DNA of 61,463 nucleotides from Streptomyces thermodiastaticus (GTDB lineage Bacteria > Actinomycetota > Actinomycetes > Streptomycetales > Streptomycetaceae): NCBI RefSeq assembly GCF_014656135.1, contig NZ_BNBV01000033.1, positions 1 through 61,463 of the forward strand, in the 5' to 3' direction. Each line of letters begins with the position of its first letter. Positions within the stretch are counted from its first letter, which is position 1. Under the pieces are notes generated by a model. That model was not told the origin of the DNA and searched no databases. It saw only the letters and a program-made list of their open reading frames with translations. Made by a program: the position numbers and the translations under genes. Shown here in pieces: positions 23,268 to 31,941 of the stretch.

Positions 23268-24722
23268 TCACCCCTGCCGGGCGCCGAGCCGGTCCTCGGC
23301 CGTCCGCCACACGGCGGCGTCACCCCGCGGCGCGTACCGCTTGAGCGGCTGGGTGCCGGCGAGCAGACGCCGCATGCCCGTACGGTCGCCGACCAGGTGA
23401 TGAGCCCACGCCTGCACCAGCACGTTGCCCAGGGCCGCCGCCTCCGCCGGGCCCGCCACCACCGGCAGCCCGCAGGCGTCGGCGGTCAGCTGGCACAGCA
23501 GCGCGTTGCGGGCGCCGCCGCCCACGATGTGCACCACGTCCACCGGACGGTCCGCGAGCCGCTGCGCCTCGGCGAGGGCCCTGCGGTGGGCCAGGGCGAG
23601 GGAGTCCAGGATGCAGCGCGTGACTTCGGCGGGGGTGTCCGGCACGGGCTGTCCCGTCGCCCGGCAGGCGTCCGCGATCCGCTGCGGCATCCGTCCCGGC
23701 GCGAGGAACGCCCCGTCCTGGGCGTCCACCACCGACCGCAGCGCCGGCACCTCGGCCGCCTGCCGCAGCAGTGCCCCGAGGTCGGGCTCGCCCCACTCCC
23801 GCAGGCACTCCTGCAGCAGCCACAGGCCCATGATGTTGCGCAGATAGCGCACCGTGCCGTCGATGCCCAGCTCGTTGGTGAAGTTCGCGGCCCGGCTGTC
23901 CTCGGTGAGCACGGGCGCGTCCAGCTCCAGCCCGGCCAGCGACCAGGTGCCTGTGCAGATGTACGCGAAGTGCTCCGCCACGGCGGGCACCGCGGCCACC
24001 GCGGACGCCGTGTCGTGCGAGGCCACCGTCGTCACCGGCACCGGACCGCGCAGCCCGGTCTGCTCCAGGACCTCCGGGAGCAGCACGCCCGCGGGGTCGC
24101 CCGGGCGGCGCAGCGGTGCGAACAGGCCCAGGTCGATGCCGAGCCGGGCGGCGACCCCGGAGGACCAGGTGCGGGTGCGGGGGTCGACGAGCTGGGTGGT
24201 GGAGGCGTTGGTCAGCTCCGTGCCCTGCTCGCCGGTCAGCCAGTACGCCAGCAGGTCCGGGATCAGCAGCAGGCGCCGCGCCTGCGCGAACTGCGCGGTC
24301 CGCCGGGCCGCGGCGAGCTGGTACAGGGTGTTGAACGGGGCGTACTGCAGCCCGGTCGCCGCGTACAGCTCGTCCGGCGGCAGCGTGGCCCACACCTGCT
24401 CCGCGACGCCCTCGGTGCGGGTGTCGCGGTAGTGCACCGGGTTGCCCAGCAGCGCCCCGTCGGCGTCCAGCAGTCCGTAGTCCACGGCCCAGCTGTCGAT
24501 GCCCACGGAGTCCACCGCCCCTGCCGCCCGCAGCCCGTCCAGCACGCCCGCGTACAGCGCGAGGACGTCCCAGCGCAGCCCCTCGGGGATGCGCACCGGC
24601 CGGTTCGGGAAACGGTGGGCCTCGCTCAGCTCCAGCAGGCCGGGACCCACGCGGCCGGTCATGACGCGCCCGCTGGACGCGCCGAGGTCGACCGCCGCGT
24701 AGGTCCGCACGCGCCCGCTCAC
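23268..24722 (-). CDS. rhaB: L-rhamnulokinase RhaB
   Basis: A 484-residue FGGY-family carbohydrate kinase. The first phosphate motif is YAAVDLGASSGRVM. GIDSWAVDYGLLD and HYRDTRT are rhamnulokinase signatures. ASHDTASAVAAVP and YICTGTWSLAGLE belong to the actin-like core, and HIVGGGARNALLCQLTADA is the adenosine motif. It phosphorylates L-rhamnulose to the 1-phosphate. GTG 24722 overlaps the stop of rhaEW (GTGA); a second in-frame GTG four codons later is possible. It sits third in the minus-strand operon, between the aldolase fusion and lutABC. Confidence 0.95.
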   Translation of the reverse strand: MSGRVRTYAAVDLGASSGRVMTGRVGPGLLELSEAHRFPNRPVRIPEGLRWDVLALYAGVLDGLRAAGAVDSVGIDSWAVDYGLLDADGALLGNPVHYRDTRTEGVAEQVWATLPPDELYAATGLQYAPFNTLYQLAAARRTAQFAQARRLLLIPDLLAYWLTGEQGTELTNASTTQLVDPRTRTWSSGVAARLGIDLGLFAPLRRPGDPAGVLLPEVLEQTGLRGPVPVTTVASHDTASAVAAVPAVAEHFAYICTGTWSLAGLELDAPVLTEDSRAANFTNELGIDGTVRYLRNIMGLWLLQECLREWGEPDLGALLRQAAEVPALRSVVDAQDGAFLAPGRMPQRIADACRATGQPVPDTPAEVTRCILDSLALAHRRALAEAQRLADRPVDVVHIVGGGARNALLCQLTADACGLPVVAGPAEAAALGNVLVQAWAHHLVGDRTGMRRLLAGTQPLKRYAPRGDAAVWRTAEDRLGARQG

Positions 24723-26758
24723 CGCAGGAAGGCGGCCGCGACGCCGGCGTCGACCGGGACGATCAGGCCGGTGGTGTGGCTCAGATCCCCGCCGGTCAGC
24801 GCGAAGACGGCGTTCGCCACGTGCTCGGGCAGCACCTCGCGCTTGAGCAGGGTGCGCTGTGCGTAGAACTCGCCCAGCTTTTCCTCCGGCACCCCGTACA
24901 CCGCCGCCCGCTGGGCGCCCCAGCCGCCCGCGAAGATGCCGGAGCCGCGCACCACGCCGTCCGGGTTGATCCCGTTGACGCGGATGCCGTGCTCGCCCAG
25001 CTCGGCGGCGAGCAGCCGCACCTGGTGCGCCTGGTCGGCCTTGGCCGCGGAGTAGGCGATGTTGTTCGGGCCGGCGAAGACGGCGTTCTTGGAGGCGATG
25101 TAGACGATGTCGCCGCCCATGCCCTGCGCGGTCATCACCCGGGCCGCCTCGCGCGAGACGAGGAAGGAGCCGCGGGCCATGATGGTGTGCTGCCGGTCCC
25201 AGTCCTCGGCGGTGGTCTGAAGCAGCGGCTTGGAGATGGAGATCCCGGCGTTGTTCACCACCAGGTCCACCCCGCCGAAGGCGAGCACCGCCTCCTGGAA
25301 CGCGGCGGCGATCTGCGCCTCGTCGGTGACGTCCACCGTCACGGCGACCGCCGTGTCGGGCCCGCCCAGCTCCTCGGCGACGGCCGCGGCGCTGCCGGCG
25401 TTCACGTCGGCGACCACGACACACGCGCCCTCGGCGGCCAGCCGGTGCGCGATGGCCCTGCCGATGCCGCTGCCCGCCCCGGTGACCAGGGCGATCCGTG
25501 TGGCCAGCGGCTTGGGCTCCGGCATCCGCCGCAGCTTGGCCTCCTCCAGCTCCCAGTACTCGATGCGGAACTTCTCCGCCTCGTCGATCGGGGCGTACGT
25601 CGAGACGGCCTCGGCGCCGCGCATCACGTTGATGGCGTTGACGTAGAACTCGCCGGCCACCCGCGCGGTCTGCTTGTCCTTGCCGAAGGAGAACATGCCG
25701 ACGCCGGGGATCAGGACGACGGCCGGGTCGGCGCCGCGCATCGCGGGGGAGCCGGCGGTGGCGTGCCGCTCGTAGTAGGCGGCGTACTCCGCGCGGTAGG
25801 CGGCGTGCAGCTCCTTCAGCCGGGCCACGGCCTGCTCCAGCGGCGCGGTCGGCGGCAGGTCGAGCACCAGCGGGCGGACCTTGGTGCGCAGGAAGTGGTC
25901 GGGGCAGGAAGTGCCGAGCGCGGCGAGCCGCGGATGCTCGGCGCGGGAGAGGAAGTCCAGAACGACGTCGGTGTCGGTGAAGTGCCCGACCTGCGCACGG
26001 TCCTGCGAGGCCACGGCCCGCACGTAGGGCGCCAGTTGAGCAGCCCGCGCCCGGCGCTCGGCGTCGGGCAGCGGCTCGTAGCCCTCGATCACCGGCCCGA
26101 ACGGCTCGGCCTTGCCGCGCTCGGCGAGGAACGTCTCGGCGGTGCGGATGATGTGCAGCGAGTTGCGCTCGCACTCCTCGGAGGTCTCGCCCCACGCGGT
26201 GATGCCGTGCCCGCCGAGGACGCAGCCGATGGCCTGCGGATGCGCCTTCCTGATCGCGGCGATGTCCAGGCCCAGCTGGAAGCCGGGCCGCCGCCAGGGC
26301 ACCCACACCACCGACTCGCCGAAGCACTCGGCGGTCAGCTTCTCCCCGTCGGCGGCGCAGGCCAGCGCGATCCCGGAGTCGGGGTGGAGGTGGTCGACGT
26401 GCGGGGCGTCCACCAGCCCGTGCATGGCGGTGTCGATGGAGGGCGCCGCGCCGCCCTTGCCGTGCAGGCAGTAGTCGAACGCGGCGACCATCTCGTCTTC
26501 GCGTTCGACACCGGGGTAGACCTCGGTCAGCGCCCGCAGCCGGTCCAGCCGGAGCACGGCGAGACCGGCCTCGGTGAGGGTGCCGAGGTCCCCGCCGGAG
26601 CCCTTGACCCACATCAGTTCCACGGCGCCGCCGGTGACGGGGTCGGTGGCGGTGCCCTTCGCGGAGGCGTTGCCGCCGGCGTAGTTGGTGTTGCGGGGAT
26701 CGGAGCCGAGCCGGTGGGATCGGGCCAGGAGGGCCTCGGCCTGAGGGTGCAGTGCCAT
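24719..26758 (-). CDS. rhaEW: Bifunctional L-rhamnulose-1-phosphate aldolase / lactaldehyde dehydrogenase
   Basis: A 679-residue fusion. Residues ~1-400 are a class II aldolase/adducin-type domain with zinc-ligand motifs HVDHLHPDSGIA and GGHGITAWGETSEEC. Residues ~425-675 are a short-chain dehydrogenase: nucleotide motif LVTGAGSGIGRAIA, VNNAGISISK, and the catalytic Tyr-x3-Lys in AYSAAKAD. The aldolase splits rhamnulose 1-phosphate into dihydroxyacetone phosphate and L-lactaldehyde, and the second domain is thought to oxidise lactaldehyde to lactate. Both activities are known for RhaEW-type fusions in bacteria. GAAGGA precedes the ATG. The adjoining lutABC would handle the lactate. Confidence 0.94.
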   Translation of the reverse strand: MALHPQAEALLARSHRLGSDPRNTNYAGGNASAKGTATDPVTGGAVELMWVKGSGGDLGTLTEAGLAVLRLDRLRALTEVYPGVEREDEMVAAFDYCLHGKGGAAPSIDTAMHGLVDAPHVDHLHPDSGIALACAADGEKLTAECFGESVVWVPWRRPGFQLGLDIAAIRKAHPQAIGCVLGGHGITAWGETSEECERNSLHIIRTAETFLAERGKAEPFGPVIEGYEPLPDAERRARAAQLAPYVRAVASQDRAQVGHFTDTDVVLDFLSRAEHPRLAALGTSCPDHFLRTKVRPLVLDLPPTAPLEQAVARLKELHAAYRAEYAAYYERHATAGSPAMRGADPAVVLIPGVGMFSFGKDKQTARVAGEFYVNAINVMRGAEAVSTYAPIDEAEKFRIEYWELEEAKLRRMPEPKPLATRIALVTGAGSGIGRAIAHRLAAEGACVVVADVNAGSAAAVAEELGGPDTAVAVTVDVTDEAQIAAAFQEAVLAFGGVDLVVNNAGISISKPLLQTTAEDWDRQHTIMARGSFLVSREAARVMTAQGMGGDIVYIASKNAVFAGPNNIAYSAAKADQAHQVRLLAAELGEHGIRVNGINPDGVVRGSGIFAGGWGAQRAAVYGVPEEKLGEFYAQRTLLKREVLPEHVANAVFALTGGDLSHTTGLIVPVDAGVAAAFLR

Positions 26759-26806
26759 GGGAAGTCCTTCAGGTGTCGTGGGTGCGTGGGTGGGTCGGGG
26801 CGGTGC

Positions 26807-27967
26807 TCAGGCGCCCCACCCGGCCTGCTGTCCGCCGACCCGCTCGGCGACGATCTTCTCCGCCCAGCCGGAGCGGGCGTAGGCCGCCAGCGGGTCGGGG
26901 TCGAGCCCCATCTCCTCGCGCACCTCCCGCAGCAGCGGCCTGACGTCCGTGTGGTAGGCGTCCATCAGCACCGCGTTCGCCCCGAGCACGTCGCCCGCGG
27001 CCTGCGCGGCGGCCAGCGCCTCACGGTCCACCAGCAGCGCCTTGGCCGTGGCCTCCTGAACGTTCATCACCGAGCGGATGATCGCCGGGATCTTGGGCTC
27101 GATGTTGTGGCACTGGTCGAGCATGAAGGCGACCTCGGGGGTGAACCCGCCGCCGCGCACCACCTCGAACATGATGCGGAACAGCTGGAACGGGTCGGCG
27201 GCCCCGACCATCAGGTCGTCGTCGGCGTAGAAACGCGAGTTGAAGTCGAAGCCGCCGAGCCGCCTCTCGCGCAGCAGCGTCGCCACGATGAACTCGATGT
27301 TGGTGCCCGGCGCATGGTGTCCCGTGTCCACCACGACCTGCGCCTTGGGCCCGAGCTTGAGGCAGTGCGCGTAGGCGGTGCCCCAGTCGGGGACGTCCGT
27401 GGCGTAGAAGGCCGGCTCGAACAGCTTGTACTCCAGCAGCATCCGCTGCCCCTCGCCGAGCCGCTCGTACACCGTCGCCAGGCCCTCGGCGAGACGGTCC
27501 TGCCGGGCCCGGAGGTCGTCCTGGCCGGGGTAGTTGGTGCCGTCGGCGAACCACAGTTTCAGATCCCGCGAACCGGTGGCGTCCATGATGTCGACGCACT
27601 CGAAGAGATGGTCGACCGCCTTGCGGCGCACGGCCGCGTCCGGGTGGCAGATGCTGCCGAGCCGGTAGTCGTCGTCCTGGAAGGTGTTGGAGTTGATCGC
27701 GCCCAGCCTCACCCCGCGCTCCTCGGCGTACCGGGCCAGGGCGGCGTAGTCGTCCACCCGGTCCCACGGGATGTGCAGCGCCACGGTCGGGGCGACGCCG
27801 GTGAACTCGTGCACCTTCGCCGCGTCGTCCAGCTTCTCCTGCGGGCTGCGGGGCACACCCGGCTGGGTGAACACCTTGAAACGGGTCCCCGAGTTCCCGT
27901 ACGCCCACGACGGCGTCTCGACGGCCTGGGTCTTCAGCGCGGCCTTCACCGCGGCTAGCTCGGTCAC
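26807..27967 (-). CDS. rhaI: L-rhamnose isomerase
   Basis: A 386-residue isomerase of the RhaI type (xylose isomerase-like TIM barrel), converting L-rhamnose to L-rhamnulose. The N-terminal ETPSWAYGNSGTRFKVF is a family signature. Metal-ligand stretches include LLEYKLFEPAFY, VVVDTGHHAPGTN and GGFDFNSRFYADDDL; MLDQCHNIEPKI follows. The GTG at 27967 has AGGAG 8 bp upstream and is preferred to an upstream ATG at 28033. It is the first gene of the minus-strand operon and its promoter region carries the LacI-type operator at 28102. Confidence 0.94.
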   Translation of the reverse strand: MTELAAVKAALKTQAVETPSWAYGNSGTRFKVFTQPGVPRSPQEKLDDAAKVHEFTGVAPTVALHIPWDRVDDYAALARYAEERGVRLGAINSNTFQDDDYRLGSICHPDAAVRRKAVDHLFECVDIMDATGSRDLKLWFADGTNYPGQDDLRARQDRLAEGLATVYERLGEGQRMLLEYKLFEPAFYATDVPDWGTAYAHCLKLGPKAQVVVDTGHHAPGTNIEFIVATLLRERRLGGFDFNSRFYADDDLMVGAADPFQLFRIMFEVVRGGGFTPEVAFMLDQCHNIEPKIPAIIRSVMNVQEATAKALLVDREALAAAQAAGDVLGANAVLMDAYHTDVRPLLREVREEMGLDPDPLAAYARSGWAEKIVAERVGGQQAGWGA

Positions 27968-28101
27968 TGCAGGGCTCCTGTGACGTCGGGTCGGAATGCT
28001 GGCCGGGCCGGGCCCTGTCCCGACGCCGCGCAACCCGCCCTCCGGGCGGACGCCGCGCGGCCGACGACGACAGCTGGGCTCGGTGTGGAGCTGACTCGTT
28101 G

Positions 28102-28113
28102 TGAAACGATTCA
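28102..28113. promoter_or_regulatory. RhaR (LacI-type) operator candidate, rhaI side
   Basis: TGAAACGATTCA matches the LacI-type consensus TGAAACGTTTCA in 11 of 12 positions, including the central CG. It lies 134 bp upstream of the rhaI GTG on the minus strand, in the divergent gap between the catabolic and transport operons. Confidence 0.8.
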
Positions 28114-28289
28114 GGAACGGAAGCTAGGGGCCTGCGGCAGGGGTGTCAACCCCTCTGCGGCACCCGGTTCCCCGTGACTCCTCCGTGACCTGTGAAGCAG
28201 GTGACCATGGTGCGGGCCCTGGGCAAAAATCTCGAGCCCCACCCATTGACGCGACCTGGGCCGCATGCCTAACGTCCCGGCAACCAAGT

Positions 28290-28301
28290 TGAAACCTTTC
28301 A
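28290..28301. promoter_or_regulatory. RhaR (LacI-type) operator candidate, transporter side
   Basis: TGAAACCTTTCA differs from TGAAACGTTTCA at one central base. It lies 44 bp before the transporter ATPase start and 188 bp from the rhaI-side site. The two sites could each block one promoter. Confidence 0.8.
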
Positions 28302-28345
28302 CGACGCACAGCGGCGATGTCGCCGGCGTCGTCGAGGAGCTCCCC

Positions 28346-29860
28346 ATGACCCACCCGTCCGACACGGGTCCGGCCCCGGTGCTGGCACTGAAGGACATCT
28401 CCAAGTCCTTCGGCGCGGTGCGTGCCCTCAGGAACGTGTCCCTGGAGCTGTTCCCGGGGGAGGTGCACGCCCTCGCCGGAGAGAACGGCGCGGGCAAGTC
28501 GACCCTCATCAAGACCCTCGCCGGGGTGCACCGGCCGGACGCCGGCCAGGTGCTGCTCGACGGCGAGCCGGTCGTCTTCCACGGCCCCAAGGACGCCCGG
28601 GACGCGGGCATCGCCGTCATCTACCAGGAGCCGACACTCTTCCCCGACCTGTCGATCGCCGAGAACATCTTCATGGGCCGCCGGCCCCGGCGCGCCCTCG
28701 GCCGCATCGACCACAAGGCCACCCGCGAGGCCACCCAGGACCTGATGCGCCGCCTCGGCGTCGACCTCGACCCCGACCGGCCCGCACGCGGCCTGTCCAT
28801 CGCCGACCAGCAGATCGTGGAGATCGCCAAGGCCCTCTCCTTCGACGCCCGCGTCCTGGTCATGGACGAACCCACCGCCGCCCTGACCGGCAGCGAGGTC
28901 GCCCGGCTGTTCACCGTCGTGCGCACCCTGCGCGAGCAGGGCGCCGCCGTGCTGTTCATCTCCCACCGCCTGGAGGAGATCTTCGCCATCTGCCAGCGGG
29001 TGACGACCCTCAGGGACGGCTCCTGGGTCGCCAGCGAGCCCCTGGCGGGCATGACCGAGGACGACCTGGTGCGCCGCATGGTCGGCCGCGACCTCGACGA
29101 GCTCTACCCCAAGCAGGACGTCACCCCGGGCGAGGTCGCGCTCAGTGTGCGCCGGCTGACCCGCGAGGGCGTCTTCACCGACGTCTCCTTCGAGGTGCGG
29201 CGCGGAGAGATAGTGGGACTGGCCGGGCTGGTCGGCGCCGGACGCACCGAGGTCGCCCGGGCCGTGTTCGGCATCGACCGCTGGGACGCCGGCGAGGTCG
29301 AGGTCGACGGCCGCAGGCTCACCAACGGCGCCCCCTCCACCGCGATGGCCGCCGGGCTGGCCCTGGTCCCCGAGGACCGCCGCGCCCAGGGCCTGGTGAT
29401 GGACATGTCCATCGAGCGCAACATCGGCCTGACCGGCCTGCGCACCACCGTGCGGGCCGGATTGGTCAGCCGCGGCGCCGAACGCCGGCGCTCGCTGGAC
29501 TGGGCGGTGAAACTCCAGGTCAAGTACGCCCGGATCGCGGACGCCGTCTCCACCCTGTCCGGCGGCAACCAGCAGAAGGTCGTCCTCGCCAAATGGCTGG
29601 CCACCCAGCCGAAGGTGCTCATCGTCGACGAACCCACCCGCGGCATCGACGTCGGCACCAAGGCCGAGGTGCACCGGCTGCTGAGCCGGCTGGCCGCCGA
29701 CGGCGTCGCCGTCCTGATGATCTCCTCCGATCTGCCCGAGATCCTCGGGATGGCCGACCGCGTGCTCGTCATGCACGAGGGCCGGCTCACCGCCGAGATC
29801 CCCCGCTCCGACGCCACCGAGGAAACCGTGATGGCCGCAGCCACGGGGAGGGCCGCGTGA
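28346..29860 (+). CDS. rhaT: Rhamnose ABC transporter, ATP-binding subunit
   Basis: A 504-residue tandem ATPase of the monosaccharide importer type (RbsA/XylG-like). The first half has Walker A GENGAGKST, signature LSIADQQIVEIAKAL and Walker B VLVMDEPTAAL. The second half has a degenerate P-loop (GLVGAGRTEVARAVFG), signature LSGGNQQKVVLAKWL and VLIVDEPTRGID. GAGGAG stands 6 bp before ATG 28346; a longer reading frame from 28265 would cross the operator and is rejected. The next gene starts in its stop codon. Rhamnose specificity is inferred from the operon, which holds the mutarotase and lies divergent from rhaI. Confidence 0.93.
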   Translation: MTHPSDTGPAPVLALKDISKSFGAVRALRNVSLELFPGEVHALAGENGAGKSTLIKTLAGVHRPDAGQVLLDGEPVVFHGPKDARDAGIAVIYQEPTLFPDLSIAENIFMGRRPRRALGRIDHKATREATQDLMRRLGVDLDPDRPARGLSIADQQIVEIAKALSFDARVLVMDEPTAALTGSEVARLFTVVRTLREQGAAVLFISHRLEEIFAICQRVTTLRDGSWVASEPLAGMTEDDLVRRMVGRDLDELYPKQDVTPGEVALSVRRLTREGVFTDVSFEVRRGEIVGLAGLVGAGRTEVARAVFGIDRWDAGEVEVDGRRLTNGAPSTAMAAGLALVPEDRRAQGLVMDMSIERNIGLTGLRTTVRAGLVSRGAERRRSLDWAVKLQVKYARIADAVSTLSGGNQQKVVLAKWLATQPKVLIVDEPTRGIDVGTKAEVHRLLSRLAADGVAVLMISSDLPEILGMADRVLVMHEGRLTAEIPRSDATEETVMAAATGRAA

Positions 29861-30897
29861 CCGTGACCGCTCCCGAGCCCGCATCCGCCGCCGCGCCGCC
29901 CACCGGCGGCGGCACCCGCCTGCTGGACCGCATCGCCACGATGCGCGAACTCGCCATTCTCGTCGTCTTCGTGGTGATGATCGCCGTCACCCAGGCCGGC
30001 AACAGCGCGTTCCTCTCCGAGCAGGGCATCAAGGACCTGCTGCTGAACGCCACCATCCTGGTGCTGGTCGCCACCGGCCAGTCGCTCGTCGTCATCACCC
30101 GCAACGTCGACCTGTCGGTCGGCTCCGTCCTCGGCATCACCGCCTTCGCGGCCGGCGACTTTCTGCACGGCGGCGGCAGCCCGGTGGTGGCCGTCCTGCT
30201 GGCCGTCCTCCTCGGTGTCGCCTTCGGCCTGCTCAACGGGCTCCTCGTCAGCCTCGGCCAGGTGCCCGCGCTGGTCGTCACCCTCGGCACGCTGTACATC
30301 GTCCGCGGCATCGACTCCCTCTGGGTGGGCTCCCGCCAGATCACCGCGGCCGACCTGCCCGGCTCCTTCGTGGACTTCGGCTCCGGCGGCTTCGGCGCGG
30401 TGCCGTACCTGGCGTTGATCGCCCTGGTCGTGCTGGTGGCGACGGCGTACTACCTGAAGAACTACTCCGGCGGCCGCGAGCTGTACGCGCTCGGCTCCAA
30501 CCCGGAGGCCGCACGCCTGGCCGGCATCCCGGTCCGCAAACGGATCCTGGCCGCCTACACCGTCTGCGGCGCGCTCGCCGGACTCGCCGGGGCGATGTAC
30601 CTCGCCCGGTTCGGCAACGTCGACTCCGGCACCGGCAACGGCTACGAACTCACCGTCGTCAGCGCCGTCGTCGTCGGCGGTGTGGTCTTCACCGGCGGCT
30701 CCGGCAGCGTCTACGGCGCGGCCCTGGGCGCCCTGCTGCTGACCTCGATCAACAGCGTGCTGCCCGCCCTCGGCGTCAGCTCCGTGTGGGTGCTCGCCAT
30801 CAACGGCATCCTGCTCCTGCTCGCCATCGCGGCCGACCGGGTCGTCGCCCTGCGGGTCGCCGCGGCCCTGAAGAAGAGGAACGCCCGCCATGCCTGA
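29857..30897 (+). CDS. rhaP: Rhamnose ABC transporter permease 1
   Basis: A 346-residue permease of the branched-chain/sugar importer type (BPD_transp_2). After a ~30-residue cytoplasmic start there are eight to ten membrane helices. The family signatures NVDLSVGSVLGITAFAAGDF and ALGSNPEAARLAGIPV are clear, and GGVVFTGGSGSVYGAALGAL lies near the end. GTG 29857 overlaps the ATPase stop (GTGA); a second GTG two codons later is possible. It overlaps the next permease by 8 bp, so the two form a coupled heterodimer. Confidence 0.92.
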   Translation: MTVTAPEPASAAAPPTGGGTRLLDRIATMRELAILVVFVVMIAVTQAGNSAFLSEQGIKDLLLNATILVLVATGQSLVVITRNVDLSVGSVLGITAFAAGDFLHGGGSPVVAVLLAVLLGVAFGLLNGLLVSLGQVPALVVTLGTLYIVRGIDSLWVGSRQITAADLPGSFVDFGSGGFGAVPYLALIALVVLVATAYYLKNYSGGRELYALGSNPEAARLAGIPVRKRILAAYTVCGALAGLAGAMYLARFGNVDSGTGNGYELTVVSAVVVGGVVFTGGSGSVYGAALGALLLTSINSVLPALGVSSVWVLAINGILLLLAIAADRVVALRVAAALKKRNARHA

Positions 30898-31903
30898 GTC
30901 TCTGACGCGCGCCGTCCGGTGGGACACCGTCGTCGGCGCCCTGCTGATCGTGGTGCTGCTGTTCTCCTTCGGCTTCGTCGACGGCTTCGGCAACGCCCTG
31001 AACCTGTCGTTCCTCATCGGCAACACCCTGCCGATCGCGCTCATCGCCCTGCCGATGACCCTGCTCGTCGTCTCCGGCGAGATCGACCTGTCGGTCGCCT
31101 CCACCGCCGGCCTGTCGGGCGCGGTGATGGGCTCCCTGTGGAACCACGGCATGGCCATCGAGACGATCATCCCGCTGTGCCTGGTGCTCGGCGCGGTGTG
31201 CGGCCTGGTCAACGGCCTGCTGGTGACCCGCCTCGGGCTGCCCTCGCTCGCTGTCACGATCGGCACCCTGGCCGCCTACCGGGGCATCGCGCAGATCGTG
31301 CTCGGCTCCGACGCGGTCACCGACTTCCCCTCGCAGTACCTGGACTTCGCGGCCGGACGCGTCGGCGACACCTTCCTGCCGCAGGCCTTCCTGCCCTTCC
31401 TCGTCCTGCTGGCCCTCGCCGTCGTCACCCTGCACGCCACCCCGTTCGGACGGTCGCTGTTCGCGATCGGCGCCAGCGAGGAGGCGGCGCGGTTCGCCGG
31501 CATCCGCGTCAAGCGCGGCAAGCTGATCCTGTTCACCGCCACCGGCCTGATGTCCGCCCTCACCGGCGTCTTCTGGGCCCTGCACTACGCCAGCGCCCGC
31601 TACGACAACGCCACCGGCCTGGAACTGTCGGTCGTCGCCGCCGTCCTGCTCGGCGGCATCGACTTCGACGGCGGCAAGGGCACTCTCGGCGGCGCGATCG
31701 CCGGGGTGTTCCTGCTCGGCACGCTGCAGAACGTGATGAGCCTGCTCAACGTCTCCGCCCAGTCCCAGATCGTCGTCACCGGCGTCCTGCTCGTCGTCTC
31801 CGTGCTCGGCCCCCGCGTCGCACGTCAGATCTCCCTCGCCCGGGCCGGCCGCAAGGCGGCCGCCGCCCGCCCCGGCGCCGGGACACCCACCACGACCTCG
31901 TGA
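30890..31903 (+). CDS. rhaQ: Rhamnose ABC transporter permease 2
   Basis: A 337-residue permease, paralogous to the one upstream. Signature regions are SGEIDLSVASTAGLSGAVMG, IGASEEAARFAGIRV and GGIDFDGGKGTLGGAIAGVF. Around nine hydrophobic segments are visible. It starts inside the end of the preceding permease gene and is followed after 38 bp by the binding-protein gene. Together the two permeases form the membrane channel. The assignment of P and Q to the two copies is by order only. Confidence 0.92.
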   Translation: MPESLTRAVRWDTVVGALLIVVLLFSFGFVDGFGNALNLSFLIGNTLPIALIALPMTLLVVSGEIDLSVASTAGLSGAVMGSLWNHGMAIETIIPLCLVLGAVCGLVNGLLVTRLGLPSLAVTIGTLAAYRGIAQIVLGSDAVTDFPSQYLDFAAGRVGDTFLPQAFLPFLVLLALAVVTLHATPFGRSLFAIGASEEAARFAGIRVKRGKLILFTATGLMSALTGVFWALHYASARYDNATGLELSVVAAVLLGGIDFDGGKGTLGGAIAGVFLLGTLQNVMSLLNVSAQSQIVVTGVLLVVSVLGPRVARQISLARAGRKAAAARPGAGTPTTTS

Positions 31904-31941
31904 CCCCCGCCCGCGCTTACACACACGTCAAGGAACCCGTC

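Noticed and set aside
28265..28345. Upstream start for the transporter ATPase
   Set aside because: It would place the LacI operator inside the coding region; ATG 28346 has a good GAGGAG ribosome site and matches family starts.
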